Below are positions 52,585 to 61,333 of a stretch of DNA of 64,000 bases, in pieces. The notes beneath the pieces were generated by a model, which was given only the letters and a program-made list of their open reading frames with translations, did not search any database and had not been told where the DNA came from. Source of the stretch: Phycisphaerales bacterium (GTDB lineage: Bacteria; Planctomycetota; Phycisphaerae; Phycisphaerales; SM1A02); assembly GCA_022446885.1 (NCBI GenBank), contig JAKVBU010000006.1:186001-250000 (forward strand), given 5' to 3'. The position numbers were made by a program, and so were the translations under genes. Each line of letters begins with the position of its first letter. Within the stretch, counting starts at the first letter, position 1.

Positions 52585-54418
52585 AGCGGCTGATCCTGCC
52601 GACGAGTGGATCCGCACCGATGGGCTCGGTGGATGGGCCATGGGCACGTTGGATGGCATCAACACACGCCGCTATCACGCCTTGTGGATGGCCGCCGATG
52701 CACCGCCGGTGCAGAGATTCGTCGCGCTGCGTGCCGTCATGGACGAAGTCGCCCTTGACGATGGGCAGGTGTTCTCCCTGACAAGAGGTCGATTCGGTCC
52801 AGACGCCCAGCTGCACCCGATCAATTGCGCAGACCTCATTGAGACGGATGTCTCGGGCTCCGGCATCTGCTGGCGTTTTGCGATTCAAGGAGCCGGCGAA
52901 GTCGTACGAACTCTTGCCCTCAATGCGACTGGTTTGAAACTGCAATGGACAGCCATCAACTGCACCCTCCGGTTGAGACTGCTTCCATTGACCACCATGC
53001 GCAGTGCCCATCATCTTCAGCACGGGCCAAGTGACGATCTGGCCGTGCGTGATGAAGGTGACGTCATGCATGTGATGCGCGGGTCACGGCAGGTTCAGTT
53101 CTCACTGGCTGGTGGCCGTTGGACTGACCAACTGCCTGATTGGTGGCACGCACTCCGATACACCGAAGAGGCAGCACGCGGTTATGACGACACAGAAGAC
53201 GCACTGGCCATTGGACAGGTGGAGGCTGTTCTGTCACCGGGGCAGTCTTGCATGTTGAAAGGCGTATCTGCCCGAGCGCAGACCGCCCCGGACATGGTGC
53301 CTTCCCATTGCTCGCTGGAACAAGCCGCCGATCAGTTCATCGTTCGTAGAGGCCAGGCAGGACAGTCGATCATCGCGGGCTATCCCTGGTTCGCTGATTG
53401 GGGCAGAGACACGATGATCAGTCTCCCCGGCCTGCTCATTCACCGAGGCCAATTGGACTGCGCTCAGGACGTACTCCAGACGTGGGCCAGCGCCATGCGA
53501 AACGGGCTGCTGCCCAACCGATTCGACGACGTCGATGGAACGCCGCATCACGACACGGCTGACGCCTCACTCTGGTTCATTCTGTCCCTGTGCAAGTGGA
53601 TCGACGCTGGCGGCAGAGACCCCGACCTGCTCGATGCTGCTTGGCAGGTCGTTGACGCCTACCTTGGCGGCACCGACTTTGGCATCTGTGTTCGCAGCGG
53701 TCTCGTTGAAGCCGGGGCCGACGGCCATGCGCTCACTTGGATGGATGCGCAGCACGATGGCATTGCGATCACCCCTCGTCGAGGTCGCCCGATCGAACTC
53801 TCGGCACTTTGGCTGGAGAGCCTGCGTCGGCTGTCGGCGCTCCTCCCGGAGCGAGACTCAGTTCTACAACGCGAAGCCACACGTACTGCTGACGCCTTCG
53901 GGCAGTTCTGGAACGAAGCAACGGGCTGCTGCCACGATGTCTTGGGAGATACGCCTGACCCATCAATTCGGCCAAATCAGGTCATTGCGTGCGCCATGCC
54001 CTCATGTCCTCTGCCCTTGACCCAGCGGCGTTCGATCCTCCGACTCGTCGAACAGCGCCTATTGACATCAGTAGGCTTGCGCACCCTGGACCCCAGCGAC
54101 GCTCGCTACATGGGGACCTGCGAAGGCAGTCAGCAACAGCGTGACCTCGCCTATCACAATGGCACTGTCTGGCCCTGGCTGATCGGACCGTGGCTGGATG
54201 CCCGCATGTTGGCCAAGATGCCCGCTGCCCTTCCTCAATCGCTTCTTGAGACCCTCAACTCTGGCTGCATCGGCCAACTGGCCGAGATCTTTGATGGTGA
54301 CGCACCACACCGCCCCCGCGGATGCCCGGCGCAGGCATGGAGTGTGGCTGAAGTGCTCCGGCACTGTCCAGAAGCCAACCGGCCGCACGCTGAAGCATGC
54401 GGTCGGCCGGGAAATTGA
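52574..54418 (+). CDS. Glycogen debranching enzyme (amylo-alpha-1,6-glucosidase type)
   Basis: 614 aa, archaeal/bacterial GDE form. N-terminal sandwich domain begins WIRTDGLGGWAMGTLDGINT and RRYHALW. The (alpha/alpha)6 catalytic GDE_C domain follows, with GYPWFADWGRDTMISLPGLL, DASLWFILSLCKW and NGTVWPWLIGPW. It removes alpha-1,6 branch glucose from glycogen, giving free glucose for the kinase two genes upstream. ATG 52574 lies inside the pgi 3' end. No clear terminator in the 36-bp gap to the convergent porin gene. Confidence 0.93.
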   Translation: MPTEAADPADEWIRTDGLGGWAMGTLDGINTRRYHALWMAADAPPVQRFVALRAVMDEVALDDGQVFSLTRGRFGPDAQLHPINCADLIETDVSGSGICWRFAIQGAGEVVRTLALNATGLKLQWTAINCTLRLRLLPLTTMRSAHHLQHGPSDDLAVRDEGDVMHVMRGSRQVQFSLAGGRWTDQLPDWWHALRYTEEAARGYDDTEDALAIGQVEAVLSPGQSCMLKGVSARAQTAPDMVPSHCSLEQAADQFIVRRGQAGQSIIAGYPWFADWGRDTMISLPGLLIHRGQLDCAQDVLQTWASAMRNGLLPNRFDDVDGTPHHDTADASLWFILSLCKWIDAGGRDPDLLDAAWQVVDAYLGGTDFGICVRSGLVEAGADGHALTWMDAQHDGIAITPRRGRPIELSALWLESLRRLSALLPERDSVLQREATRTADAFGQFWNEATGCCHDVLGDTPDPSIRPNQVIACAMPSCPLPLTQRRSILRLVEQRLLTSVGLRTLDPSDARYMGTCEGSQQQRDLAYHNGTVWPWLIGPWLDARMLAKMPAALPQSLLETLNSGCIGQLAEIFDGDAPHRPRGCPAQAWSVAEVLRHCPEANRPHAEACGRPGN

Positions 54419-54454
54419 ACATCTTGAACATCAAAAAATCAGGTGGGCATGCAC

Positions 54455-55915
54455 TCAGAAGATGAGTTGCAGCTGTGTTCGCACCAGCCACTGGCCCGTG
54501 TTGTCATCTACATCACTACGCCAGCCATTGCCTGAGCTGACATAGTCGACACTGGGGCCGGGAGGGACAGGTGGACCCGAGGCACCGCCATTGTTCAGAG
54601 TCGAGAAGCTGTATCCCAGATCAGTGGTCCACTTGATGGTGCGACCGGAAGACAGCCAGACATTTGCCCCGACAGTCAGTGCATTGACCCTGCCATGACC
54701 TCCCTGCGCGGGGGGCACAACACCACCGTCGTAATCGCTGACACGACCATGCTCATACCGGCCGAAGACCTGCAGATCGTCGTCGAGCATCAGGCCGATC
54801 TGGGCCAGCACACCCCATGCTTGATTACCATCGACCATTGCCCCTGTATTAGTCACCGTGCTGCCGTTGTCGGCCCACATGAAGGCGGCGTAGGCCGTCC
54901 AGTTGTCCCCACCAACTGATCCATCGACAGTGAGACCGTAACTACGAAGGCCCAGATACCCGCCAAACTCCGTGTGGTTGTAGGCATCACCATTGGCCTC
55001 ATAGCCTCTATGGCTGTTGTTAAACCACTGGAACGCGGCCCCGATGAAAGCGTAGGTTTCGGTAGGCACGCTGCGACCGGTGAACGACTTCCAGTTCTTC
55101 CAATCACCTGCGAGTCGGAAGTCCGCCCTTGCCACGATGGACAGGGTGTCGTCCTCGCCCTGAGACTGCTGGTTTGCGGCGTTAGGGCCGTCGTTGAACA
55201 TCGCTCGCCACCAGAATGACTCATCCTGATTGCCGACCTCTACGCCTTGCGTCCATCCATAGGTGAACTGGTTGTTGAGCATTGATCGTTCGACAGTGAG
55301 TTGTGCACTGCTGGAGACAAGTTCCTCTCGCAGCATCGGCGCCTTGAACTGGCCAGCCTTCACATACACACCACTGTCAAACTTCTTCTGAATCCACGCA
55401 TCTTCAGCGTAGAAGCCCGCAGAAGCGTTGCCCTGTGAGTCTCGCTGGTTGATGACCGCAAGGCTGTAGGTCCAACTCTCGTCGATGACGTGGCCGTGAA
55501 ACTTGAGCTTCAGCCGCCGTACTTCGAAGCCGTAGTCCGCGGCCTGTTCCTTGGCGTCGTTGTACATGTAGCGAGCCTGGATCTGCCCATTGATCTTCAT
55601 TGCAAAGGCGTTGTCCGCACTTCGAATGTAGAACCCACCCGAGTATCCGCTCGTGGAACCGTCGCCCTGCAATGAGGCTCGGGTGTCCGCGTCAGCCAGC
55701 ACATCTGTGACCAGACTCCGTATCTGCTCGGATCGCTGCTGCGTCAGCCAACTATCGTCACTCTCTGCGCGAAGTTGATCAACCTCGCCGCGGAGCGTTT
55801 CGACCATGGATCGCAACTCAACGATCTCCTGGTCACTGTTTGCCGTCGCCTCTGGAGCCCCGCTGGCAGTGGCTGCCGCCAACAGGCTCCCGAGGAGGTG
55901 TACCGAAACTGCCAT
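54455..55915 (-). CDS. Phosphate-selective porin O/P-type outer membrane porin
   Basis: 486 aa. Signal peptide (MAVSVHLLGSLLAAATASGA), then a short coiled coil (IVELRSMVETLRGEVDQLRA) typical of trimeric porins, and a 16-strand-like beta barrel ending in QLQLIF with the C-terminal Phe. FEVRRLKLKFHGHVIDESWTY and GQFKAPMLREELVSS are typical of the Porin_O_P family. Presumed role is anion or phosphate uptake. AGGAG sits 9 nt before ATG 55915. Divergent from the PSCyt1 gene, with a direct repeat upstream. Confidence 0.9.
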   Translation of the reverse strand: MAVSVHLLGSLLAAATASGAPEATANSDQEIVELRSMVETLRGEVDQLRAESDDSWLTQQRSEQIRSLVTDVLADADTRASLQGDGSTSGYSGGFYIRSADNAFAMKINGQIQARYMYNDAKEQAADYGFEVRRLKLKFHGHVIDESWTYSLAVINQRDSQGNASAGFYAEDAWIQKKFDSGVYVKAGQFKAPMLREELVSSSAQLTVERSMLNNQFTYGWTQGVEVGNQDESFWWRAMFNDGPNAANQQSQGEDDTLSIVARADFRLAGDWKNWKSFTGRSVPTETYAFIGAAFQWFNNSHRGYEANGDAYNHTEFGGYLGLRSYGLTVDGSVGGDNWTAYAAFMWADNGSTVTNTGAMVDGNQAWGVLAQIGLMLDDDLQVFGRYEHGRVSDYDGGVVPPAQGGHGRVNALTVGANVWLSSGRTIKWTTDLGYSFSTLNNGGASGPPVPPGPSVDYVSSGNGWRSDVDDNTGQWLVRTQLQLIF

Positions 55916-55972
55916 GTCATGGCTCTCCTGAATTGGTCGCGAGGGACCGTGATTTGTTGTGAGAATGCTCGC

Positions 55973-55997
55973 CCTGAATGGTTCAGGACCTGTTCAG
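55973..55997 (-). promoter_or_regulatory. Pho-box-like direct repeat / palindrome upstream of the porin
   Basis: On the minus strand CTGAAC occurs twice with an 11-bp period (CTGAACAGGTCCTGAAC), about 65-80 nt before the porin ATG. The second copy also takes part in a perfect CCTGAA-TGG-TTCAGG palindrome (55973-55987). The 11-bp spacing is that of PhoB/PhoP half-sites. Both divergent genes could be controlled. Confidence 0.4.
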
Positions 55998-56043
55998 ATC
56001 CGCTTTGTTCCATGCCAAGAGCGATCCCCGGGCCCCGTGGAGG

Positions 56044-56049
56044 TAGCAT
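56044..56049 (+). promoter_or_regulatory. -10 hexamer TAGCAT of a probable leaderless promoter
   Basis: TAGCAT ends 6 nt before ATG 56056; no Shine-Dalgarno is possible in the gap. Confidence 0.5.
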
Positions 56050-56055
56050 CGACTC

Positions 56056-58830
56056 ATGCCGGCTCTGGCCCTGTCTCTCCTGCTCCACACTCCGGCAATG
56101 CAGGTTGACTATTCGCGGGACATCCAGCCGCTGCTGGCCGCACGCTGTCTGGCATGCCATGGCCGAGACGAAGCGTCTCGCGAGGCGGGGCTTCGGCTTG
56201 ACACCCGCAGTGGAGCTCTGGCCCCTCGAAGGGGCGGGGCCGCCATCGTGCCGGGTGATCCTGAAGCAAGCCTCCTCATTCAGCGGGTGCAAGCGGCAGA
56301 TCTCAGCGATCGCATGCCTCCCGAGGGGCACACCGCCCTGACCAACGAGGAAGTCAAGGCGCTCCGGGGCTGGATTGCAGAGGGTGCCGTTTACGAACAG
56401 CACTGGGCGTGGAAGCCGCTTGTTGATGCCCCCATACCTGATGCCGGAGGTAACTGGGCCGCGGATCCGATCGATGCCTTCGTCGCGCAGCGGCTGGATG
56501 ATGCGGGCCTGCAGCCAAGCCCGCCCGCGGAGGCAACCCTCTGGCTTCGACGGCTCGCGTTCGACCTCACCGGGCTGCCCCCGAGCACGGAGTTGATCAG
56601 ACGGATTCAGTCGGACGACTCCCCTGCCACAAGGCAAGCCATCATTGAGAACATGCTCGACTCCCCTGCATTTGGGGAGCACTTCGCGCGGCACTGGCTC
56701 GATGCATTCAGCTACGCCGAAACCTGCGGGCATGAGTTCGACTACCCACTGCACGGCGCCTGGCGGTTTCGCGACTGGCTTGTTCGGGCGATCAACAGCG
56801 ATGTGCCTTGGGGCCGCATCGTCTCCGAATTGATCGCCGGCGATTTGATCTCGCCTCGGGTGGATGAAGTGACCGGGCTTGATGCCGCCCCGCTCGGCAC
56901 CGGCTTCTGGTGCATGCACCAAGCGGTGCACGCACCTGTAGACATTCTTCGCGATGAAGACGACCACCGCAGCGATCAACTCGACGCACTTGGACGCGGG
57001 CTGCTGGGCGTAACGATCAGTTGCGCGCGTTGCCATGACCACAAGTTCGACCCCATTTCTGCCCGTGACTATCAGGCGCTGGCGAACATGCTGAGGTCAT
57101 CCAGACGAGTGCTTGCCGGACGCGACCAAAACGCCGCAACTGCCCAGCAGATTCAGGAACTTCGCAGTCAGCGTGCTCAACTAGATGGCGAAATCACCCG
57201 TCTTCGAGGCTGGATTGCTGCGGCGGGCGCAATGGGCGCCGGGCGGCCTCGGGTGGGTGATGCACCTCGGCCGCTGCTGCCCCCTACCGATGATGTGTGG
57301 GCGGACTTTGAGTCGGATACAGACTGGGCCTTCCACGGCCATGCCTTTGCCCTCGCCCCCGCCGGCACCTGGTATCCCACCACAGACGGACCCGGCCTCG
57401 CCCAACGAGGCATGCTGCACTCGGGCCTGCTGGGTGGCGGGCCACGGGGAACGGTCTGCTCGCCTGAATTCACCATCGATACCGACCGCATCCACTGGCG
57501 TGTTCGAGGCAACGGCACGCTGCGGGTGATCGTTGACGACTACATCATGGATGAGTTCAACGCTCTCTTGTTCGAAGGCCACCGCCAGTCGGTGGACAGC
57601 GAAGATTGGACCACCATCTCCCATGACGTTGCCAAGTACCGCGGCCACCGCGCTTATCTGCAAGCAAGGGACGTTGGCGATGGCATGCTCGAGATTGATG
57701 CCGTTTCATTCGCCCAAGACGCTCCGTGGGAAGTCCCAGCAGAAGACCTTGATGTGCAAGGTCTTGCCCGTCTCGACTGGAGGCTGAGTCGAGCTGACGA
57801 TGAAGTTGTCCGAGAGGGGTGCGAAACGCTGGCGGCCAGTGCTGGTGCGCTGCAGCCTCCGGTCGCTGCGTTGCGCATGACAGATGCGTCGATCGTTGAG
57901 CAGCCAATCTGGGATCGCGGCGAACCGTCAACGCCGGGCGATCCCGCGCCCAGAGCTGTTCCGGCGTTGCTTGGGTCTGGAGGCGCCATTGAGAAGGGCT
58001 CTGGAAGAATGCAGTTGGCTGAGGCTGTCACATCTCGAGCGTCTCCACTGCTCTGGCGCACCGCTGCCAATCGGATCTGGCATCACCTCACCGGCCGTGG
58101 CCTGACCCCTTCGCTGGATGACATGGGTGCCATGGGTATGCCTCCCACGCACCCGCTGCTGCTCGATCATCTTGCACTGATTCTGGCTGACGGTGGCACC
58201 GTGAAGGACGTTGTTCGGCGAATCGTCTCATCTTCGACATGGGCACAGTCGAGTGCCCGTCGCACTGAGGCTCAAGGACAGGATCCAGACAATGCGCTGC
58301 TGCATCGAATGCGAGTGCGGCGGCTGACCGGTGAGCAGATTCGCGACTCAATGCTCGCGGCAAGCGGCAGGCTGGATGCGACGGTGGGCGGGCCACCTGT
58401 GCCGATTCATCTGACCGAATCCATGACAGGCCGAGGCCGTCCCGGCGAGAGCGGTCCGGTCGATGGCGATGGTCGCCGATCTCTCTATCTGGGCGTACGG
58501 CGAAACTTCGCCATTCCGATGATGGAGGTGTTCGACCGCCCCACGCCGAACCGCCCCTGTGGCCGCCGAAGCGTATCCAACGTCCCAGCCCAGTCGCTGA
58601 CGCTCATGAACGATCCCTTCGTGAGGCAGCAGGCCCAGACGCTGGCCCGAGATGTGCTCGACAAACACGGTGCCAATGAGGCGGCGCTGCAGGACTTGGC
58701 CCTGCGGGCATGGTCGCGGAACCTCACCGATCAGGAGTGCGACCGCTTGCATCCGGGAGAAGTCGAGGGAGACTGGACAGACCTCGCCCATGCAATGCTG
58801 TGTGCCAAGGAGTTCGTCTTCCTGCAATGA
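56056..58830 (+). CDS. PSCyt1/DUF1549/DUF1553 planctomycete cytochrome protein
   Basis: 924 aa, secreted. An N-terminal cytochrome c-like PSCyt1 domain has one heme motif (CLACH, residues ~32-36) and axial-ligand candidate Met in RMPPEGH. DUF1549 (PSCyt2; WLRRLAFDLTGLPP, CARCHDHKFDPI) follows, then a beta-sandwich insert of ~150 residues, and DUF1553 (PSD1; NRIWHHLTGRGL, SNVPAQSLTLMNDPFV). This architecture is hallmark Planctomycetes. It lies 9 nt before a DUF1501 gene, its usual partner; the pair is thought to work on exported polysaccharide breakdown. Confidence 0.94.
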   Translation: MPALALSLLLHTPAMQVDYSRDIQPLLAARCLACHGRDEASREAGLRLDTRSGALAPRRGGAAIVPGDPEASLLIQRVQAADLSDRMPPEGHTALTNEEVKALRGWIAEGAVYEQHWAWKPLVDAPIPDAGGNWAADPIDAFVAQRLDDAGLQPSPPAEATLWLRRLAFDLTGLPPSTELIRRIQSDDSPATRQAIIENMLDSPAFGEHFARHWLDAFSYAETCGHEFDYPLHGAWRFRDWLVRAINSDVPWGRIVSELIAGDLISPRVDEVTGLDAAPLGTGFWCMHQAVHAPVDILRDEDDHRSDQLDALGRGLLGVTISCARCHDHKFDPISARDYQALANMLRSSRRVLAGRDQNAATAQQIQELRSQRAQLDGEITRLRGWIAAAGAMGAGRPRVGDAPRPLLPPTDDVWADFESDTDWAFHGHAFALAPAGTWYPTTDGPGLAQRGMLHSGLLGGGPRGTVCSPEFTIDTDRIHWRVRGNGTLRVIVDDYIMDEFNALLFEGHRQSVDSEDWTTISHDVAKYRGHRAYLQARDVGDGMLEIDAVSFAQDAPWEVPAEDLDVQGLARLDWRLSRADDEVVREGCETLAASAGALQPPVAALRMTDASIVEQPIWDRGEPSTPGDPAPRAVPALLGSGGAIEKGSGRMQLAEAVTSRASPLLWRTAANRIWHHLTGRGLTPSLDDMGAMGMPPTHPLLLDHLALILADGGTVKDVVRRIVSSSTWAQSSARRTEAQGQDPDNALLHRMRVRRLTGEQIRDSMLAASGRLDATVGGPPVPIHLTESMTGRGRPGESGPVDGDGRRSLYLGVRRNFAIPMMEVFDRPTPNRPCGRRSVSNVPAQSLTLMNDPFVRQQAQTLARDVLDKHGANEAALQDLALRAWSRNLTDQECDRLHPGEVEGDWTDLAHAMLCAKEFVFLQ

Positions 58831-58839
58831 GAGACTGCC

Positions 58840-60267
58840 ATGAGTGACTGTCATGAATGTGGGCGATACGCCCCCGCTTTGATGTCTCGGCGCGACATGC
58901 TGACACGAGCGGCTGGCGGCTTCGGCGCCATGGCACTTGGTGCGATGGCTGCACGTGGCGGGCTCTCTGGGGCACTCGCTCAGTTGGGAACGGCTGGCCT
59001 GCATCACGCGCCACGAGCCCGCAACGTGATCTTTCTCTATATGGACGGTGGCCCATCGCAGGTGGACACGTTCGATCCCAAGCCCCGCCTGACTCGTGAG
59101 CATGGCAAGGCATTCCCGATGGAGATCGAGGCCACACAGTTCGACAACAATGGCGCCATTCTCGGGTCACCGTGGACATTCCGCCCCGGCGGCCAATGCG
59201 GTCTTCCCGTGAGCGATCTGTTCCCCCATGTTCGTGAGTTGGCGGATGAACTGTGTGTGGTCCGTTCAATGACATCTCGCTTCAGCGAACACACTGCTGC
59301 AAACTATTTCCTGCACACCGGCTCAGGCATCGCCGGCAGACCCAGCATGGGCGCATGGCTCGCATGGGGCCTTGGTTCGGAAGCCCGTGATCTTCCCGAC
59401 TATGTAGTGCTCAATGGTGGGCTGACTCCACCAGGCGGGCTGGAGTGTTTCGGCAGCGGCTTCCTGCCCCCGGAGCATCAGGCAACCAGACTGCGTCCAG
59501 AGGGCGCGGGTCTTTCGAACATTGCTCCCCTGACTGATCCCCAGCAGCAACGGCGCATGCTGGATCTGGTGAAAGAGATGGACGCAGCCTTCCTTGACCG
59601 AACGGCAGGCGACATCGCAGTTGAGTCGGCCATTGCCAACCACGAGATGGCCTTTCGCATGCAGGCTTCCGTACCTGACCTGATGGGCCTGGAGGGTGAG
59701 TCAGACGCCACGAAGGCCATGTATGGGCTCGATGCGAAGTTCAAACCCACCCAGATCTTCGGCCGCGAGTGCCTGCTTGCACGACGGTTGGTCGAGCGTG
59801 GCGTTCGATTCGTCGAACTCACCTGTCCTGCGGTTGAGGGAGATCGGTGGGACCAGCACAACAATCTCAAGGCCGGACACGAGAACAACGCAAGAGCAGT
59901 TGACCAGCCCATTGCTGCACTGCTTCGAGACCTGCGACAGCGCGGGCTGCTCGAGGAAACGCTCGTCGTCTGGACAGGCGAATTCGGCCGCACGCCATTC
60001 GCCCAGGGATCCGATGGCCGGGATCACAATCCGTTCGGGTTCACGTCATGGCTTGCGGGGGCCGGCGTACGCGGAGGCATGGTGTATGGGGCGACCGATG
60101 AATTCGGCTACCGAGCGACGGAGAACCCACTGGAAATCCATGATCTCCACGCAACCATGCTGCACCTGCTCGGCGTGGATCACACGCGACTGAACATGCG
60201 TGTCGGTGGCCGTGACATGCGGTTGACTGATGTGCACGGGCACGTAGTCAGCCCATTGCTCACCTGA
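58840..60267 (+). CDS. DUF1501 (sulfatase-fold) protein, Tat-exported
   Basis: 475 aa. N-terminus MSRRDMLTRAAGGFGAMALG is a twin-arginine signal. IFLYMDGGPSQVDTFDPKP, RSMTSRFSEHTAANYFLHTG, WTGEFGRTPFAQGSDGRDHN and the C-terminal DLHATMLHLLGVDH match DUF1501, with metal-ligand Asp/His residues of alkaline phosphatase superfamily type. Enzyme activity is unproven in the family. Co-transcribed with the PSCyt1 protein. Confidence 0.94.
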   Translation: MSDCHECGRYAPALMSRRDMLTRAAGGFGAMALGAMAARGGLSGALAQLGTAGLHHAPRARNVIFLYMDGGPSQVDTFDPKPRLTREHGKAFPMEIEATQFDNNGAILGSPWTFRPGGQCGLPVSDLFPHVRELADELCVVRSMTSRFSEHTAANYFLHTGSGIAGRPSMGAWLAWGLGSEARDLPDYVVLNGGLTPPGGLECFGSGFLPPEHQATRLRPEGAGLSNIAPLTDPQQQRRMLDLVKEMDAAFLDRTAGDIAVESAIANHEMAFRMQASVPDLMGLEGESDATKAMYGLDAKFKPTQIFGRECLLARRLVERGVRFVELTCPAVEGDRWDQHNNLKAGHENNARAVDQPIAALLRDLRQRGLLEETLVVWTGEFGRTPFAQGSDGRDHNPFGFTSWLAGAGVRGGMVYGATDEFGYRATENPLEIHDLHATMLHLLGVDHTRLNMRVGGRDMRLTDVHGHVVSPLLT

Positions 60268-60268
60268 C

Positions 60269-61333
60269 TCAGCGCAAGACGCCTTCCTGCGGCCAACCCC
60301 ACTTCTGCATCAGCGACGTCCACTGCACCGACTGCATCGCCTCGAGCAGGGCCACATTGAGTTCACGGGCCTGGCTCAACCCCGGCCGCATCGCGAATGC
60401 CAGCCGCTCAGGGCGCAGGCCCGACCTGATCTCGATGTCGCTGATGCCCTTGTGGAGTTGCCCCCAGCGAAGCACCGGGGCATCGGCCACCAGTGCGTCC
60501 AACTTGCCATCTACAAGTTGTTGCAGACCGGCTTGAATCGACTCGACCCCGGTCACAGCCACGCCTTGTTCACGCAGCCAACTCTGCGTGTCTCCCCCGT
60601 CGAGGGCGGCGACTCGCTTGCCGGTGAGATCCGAAAGATGAGCCGTGTCGGACATGGCCCGTTGCGTAAAGGCGGTAGCGGCCGCGCCTGTGAACACCGA
60701 AACCAGAACGAGCCCCATCATGATCCAGATGCCCGCCACCAGACGCCCCGACCAAGTACGTGGCGACTTGTCGCCATACCCGACAGTACTCATGGTCACC
60801 ATTGACCACCACAATCCGCTGCCCAGACCATGGTGATGGCCTCCGCCGAACTCACCGTGATTGTGTCGCCGCTCACACAACCAGATGGCAATGCCAAACA
60901 GAAGCACCATTGAAATCATGACCAGGCTCAGGCCCAAAAAGGCACTGTCTGCAAGCGCTCCGATCATCGTCGTGAATTGCAGTCCATCTACTCTCGGCGT
61001 GGCGACTCCGGTCGAGGCCGACTCCCATGCGGCGAGAAAGTCCACACGCTCCGCTCGCTTTGGTGTGACAGTGAATCCACCTACTGCGAGATCGATCTGG
61101 CCCTCGGCCAGGGCGTCAATGGTCTGGTTGTGGGAGTCATGCTCGACCGGCGTCCACTCGACATTCAGACGGGTAGCTGCAAGCCGCCACAACTCCACTG
61201 CCACGCCGGTCCACACGCCAGACTTGTCTTTCGTCGCGAATGGCGCCGACTCCACAAGACCGATGCGCAGTGGTTCGGCACCTTGCGCCGACGACACACA
61301 CATGGTCAGAGTCAACAATACTGCGCGGATCAT
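60269..61333 (-). CDS. GluR0-like ligand-gated K+ channel (prokaryotic ionotropic glutamate receptor)
   Basis: 354 aa. Signal peptide to ~19; lobe 1 of a periplasmic amino-acid-binding fold (LRIGLVESAPFATKDKSG...); TM1 (~125-150); a pore loop with TMSTVGYGD, the K+ selectivity signature; TM2 (LVAGIWIMMGLVLVSVFTGA); then lobe 2 (DLTGKRVAALDGGDTQSWL...) to the end. A binding protein split by a pore is the GluR0 plan (~400 aa in Synechocystis). Its ATG overlaps the MATE stop (ATGA). Ligand unknown. Confidence 0.9.
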   Translation of the reverse strand: MIRAVLLTLTMCVSSAQGAEPLRIGLVESAPFATKDKSGVWTGVAVELWRLAATRLNVEWTPVEHDSHNQTIDALAEGQIDLAVGGFTVTPKRAERVDFLAAWESASTGVATPRVDGLQFTTMIGALADSAFLGLSLVMISMVLLFGIAIWLCERRHNHGEFGGGHHHGLGSGLWWSMVTMSTVGYGDKSPRTWSGRLVAGIWIMMGLVLVSVFTGAAATAFTQRAMSDTAHLSDLTGKRVAALDGGDTQSWLREQGVAVTGVESIQAGLQQLVDGKLDALVADAPVLRWGQLHKGISDIEIRSGLRPERLAFAMRPGLSQARELNVALLEAMQSVQWTSLMQKWGWPQEGVLR

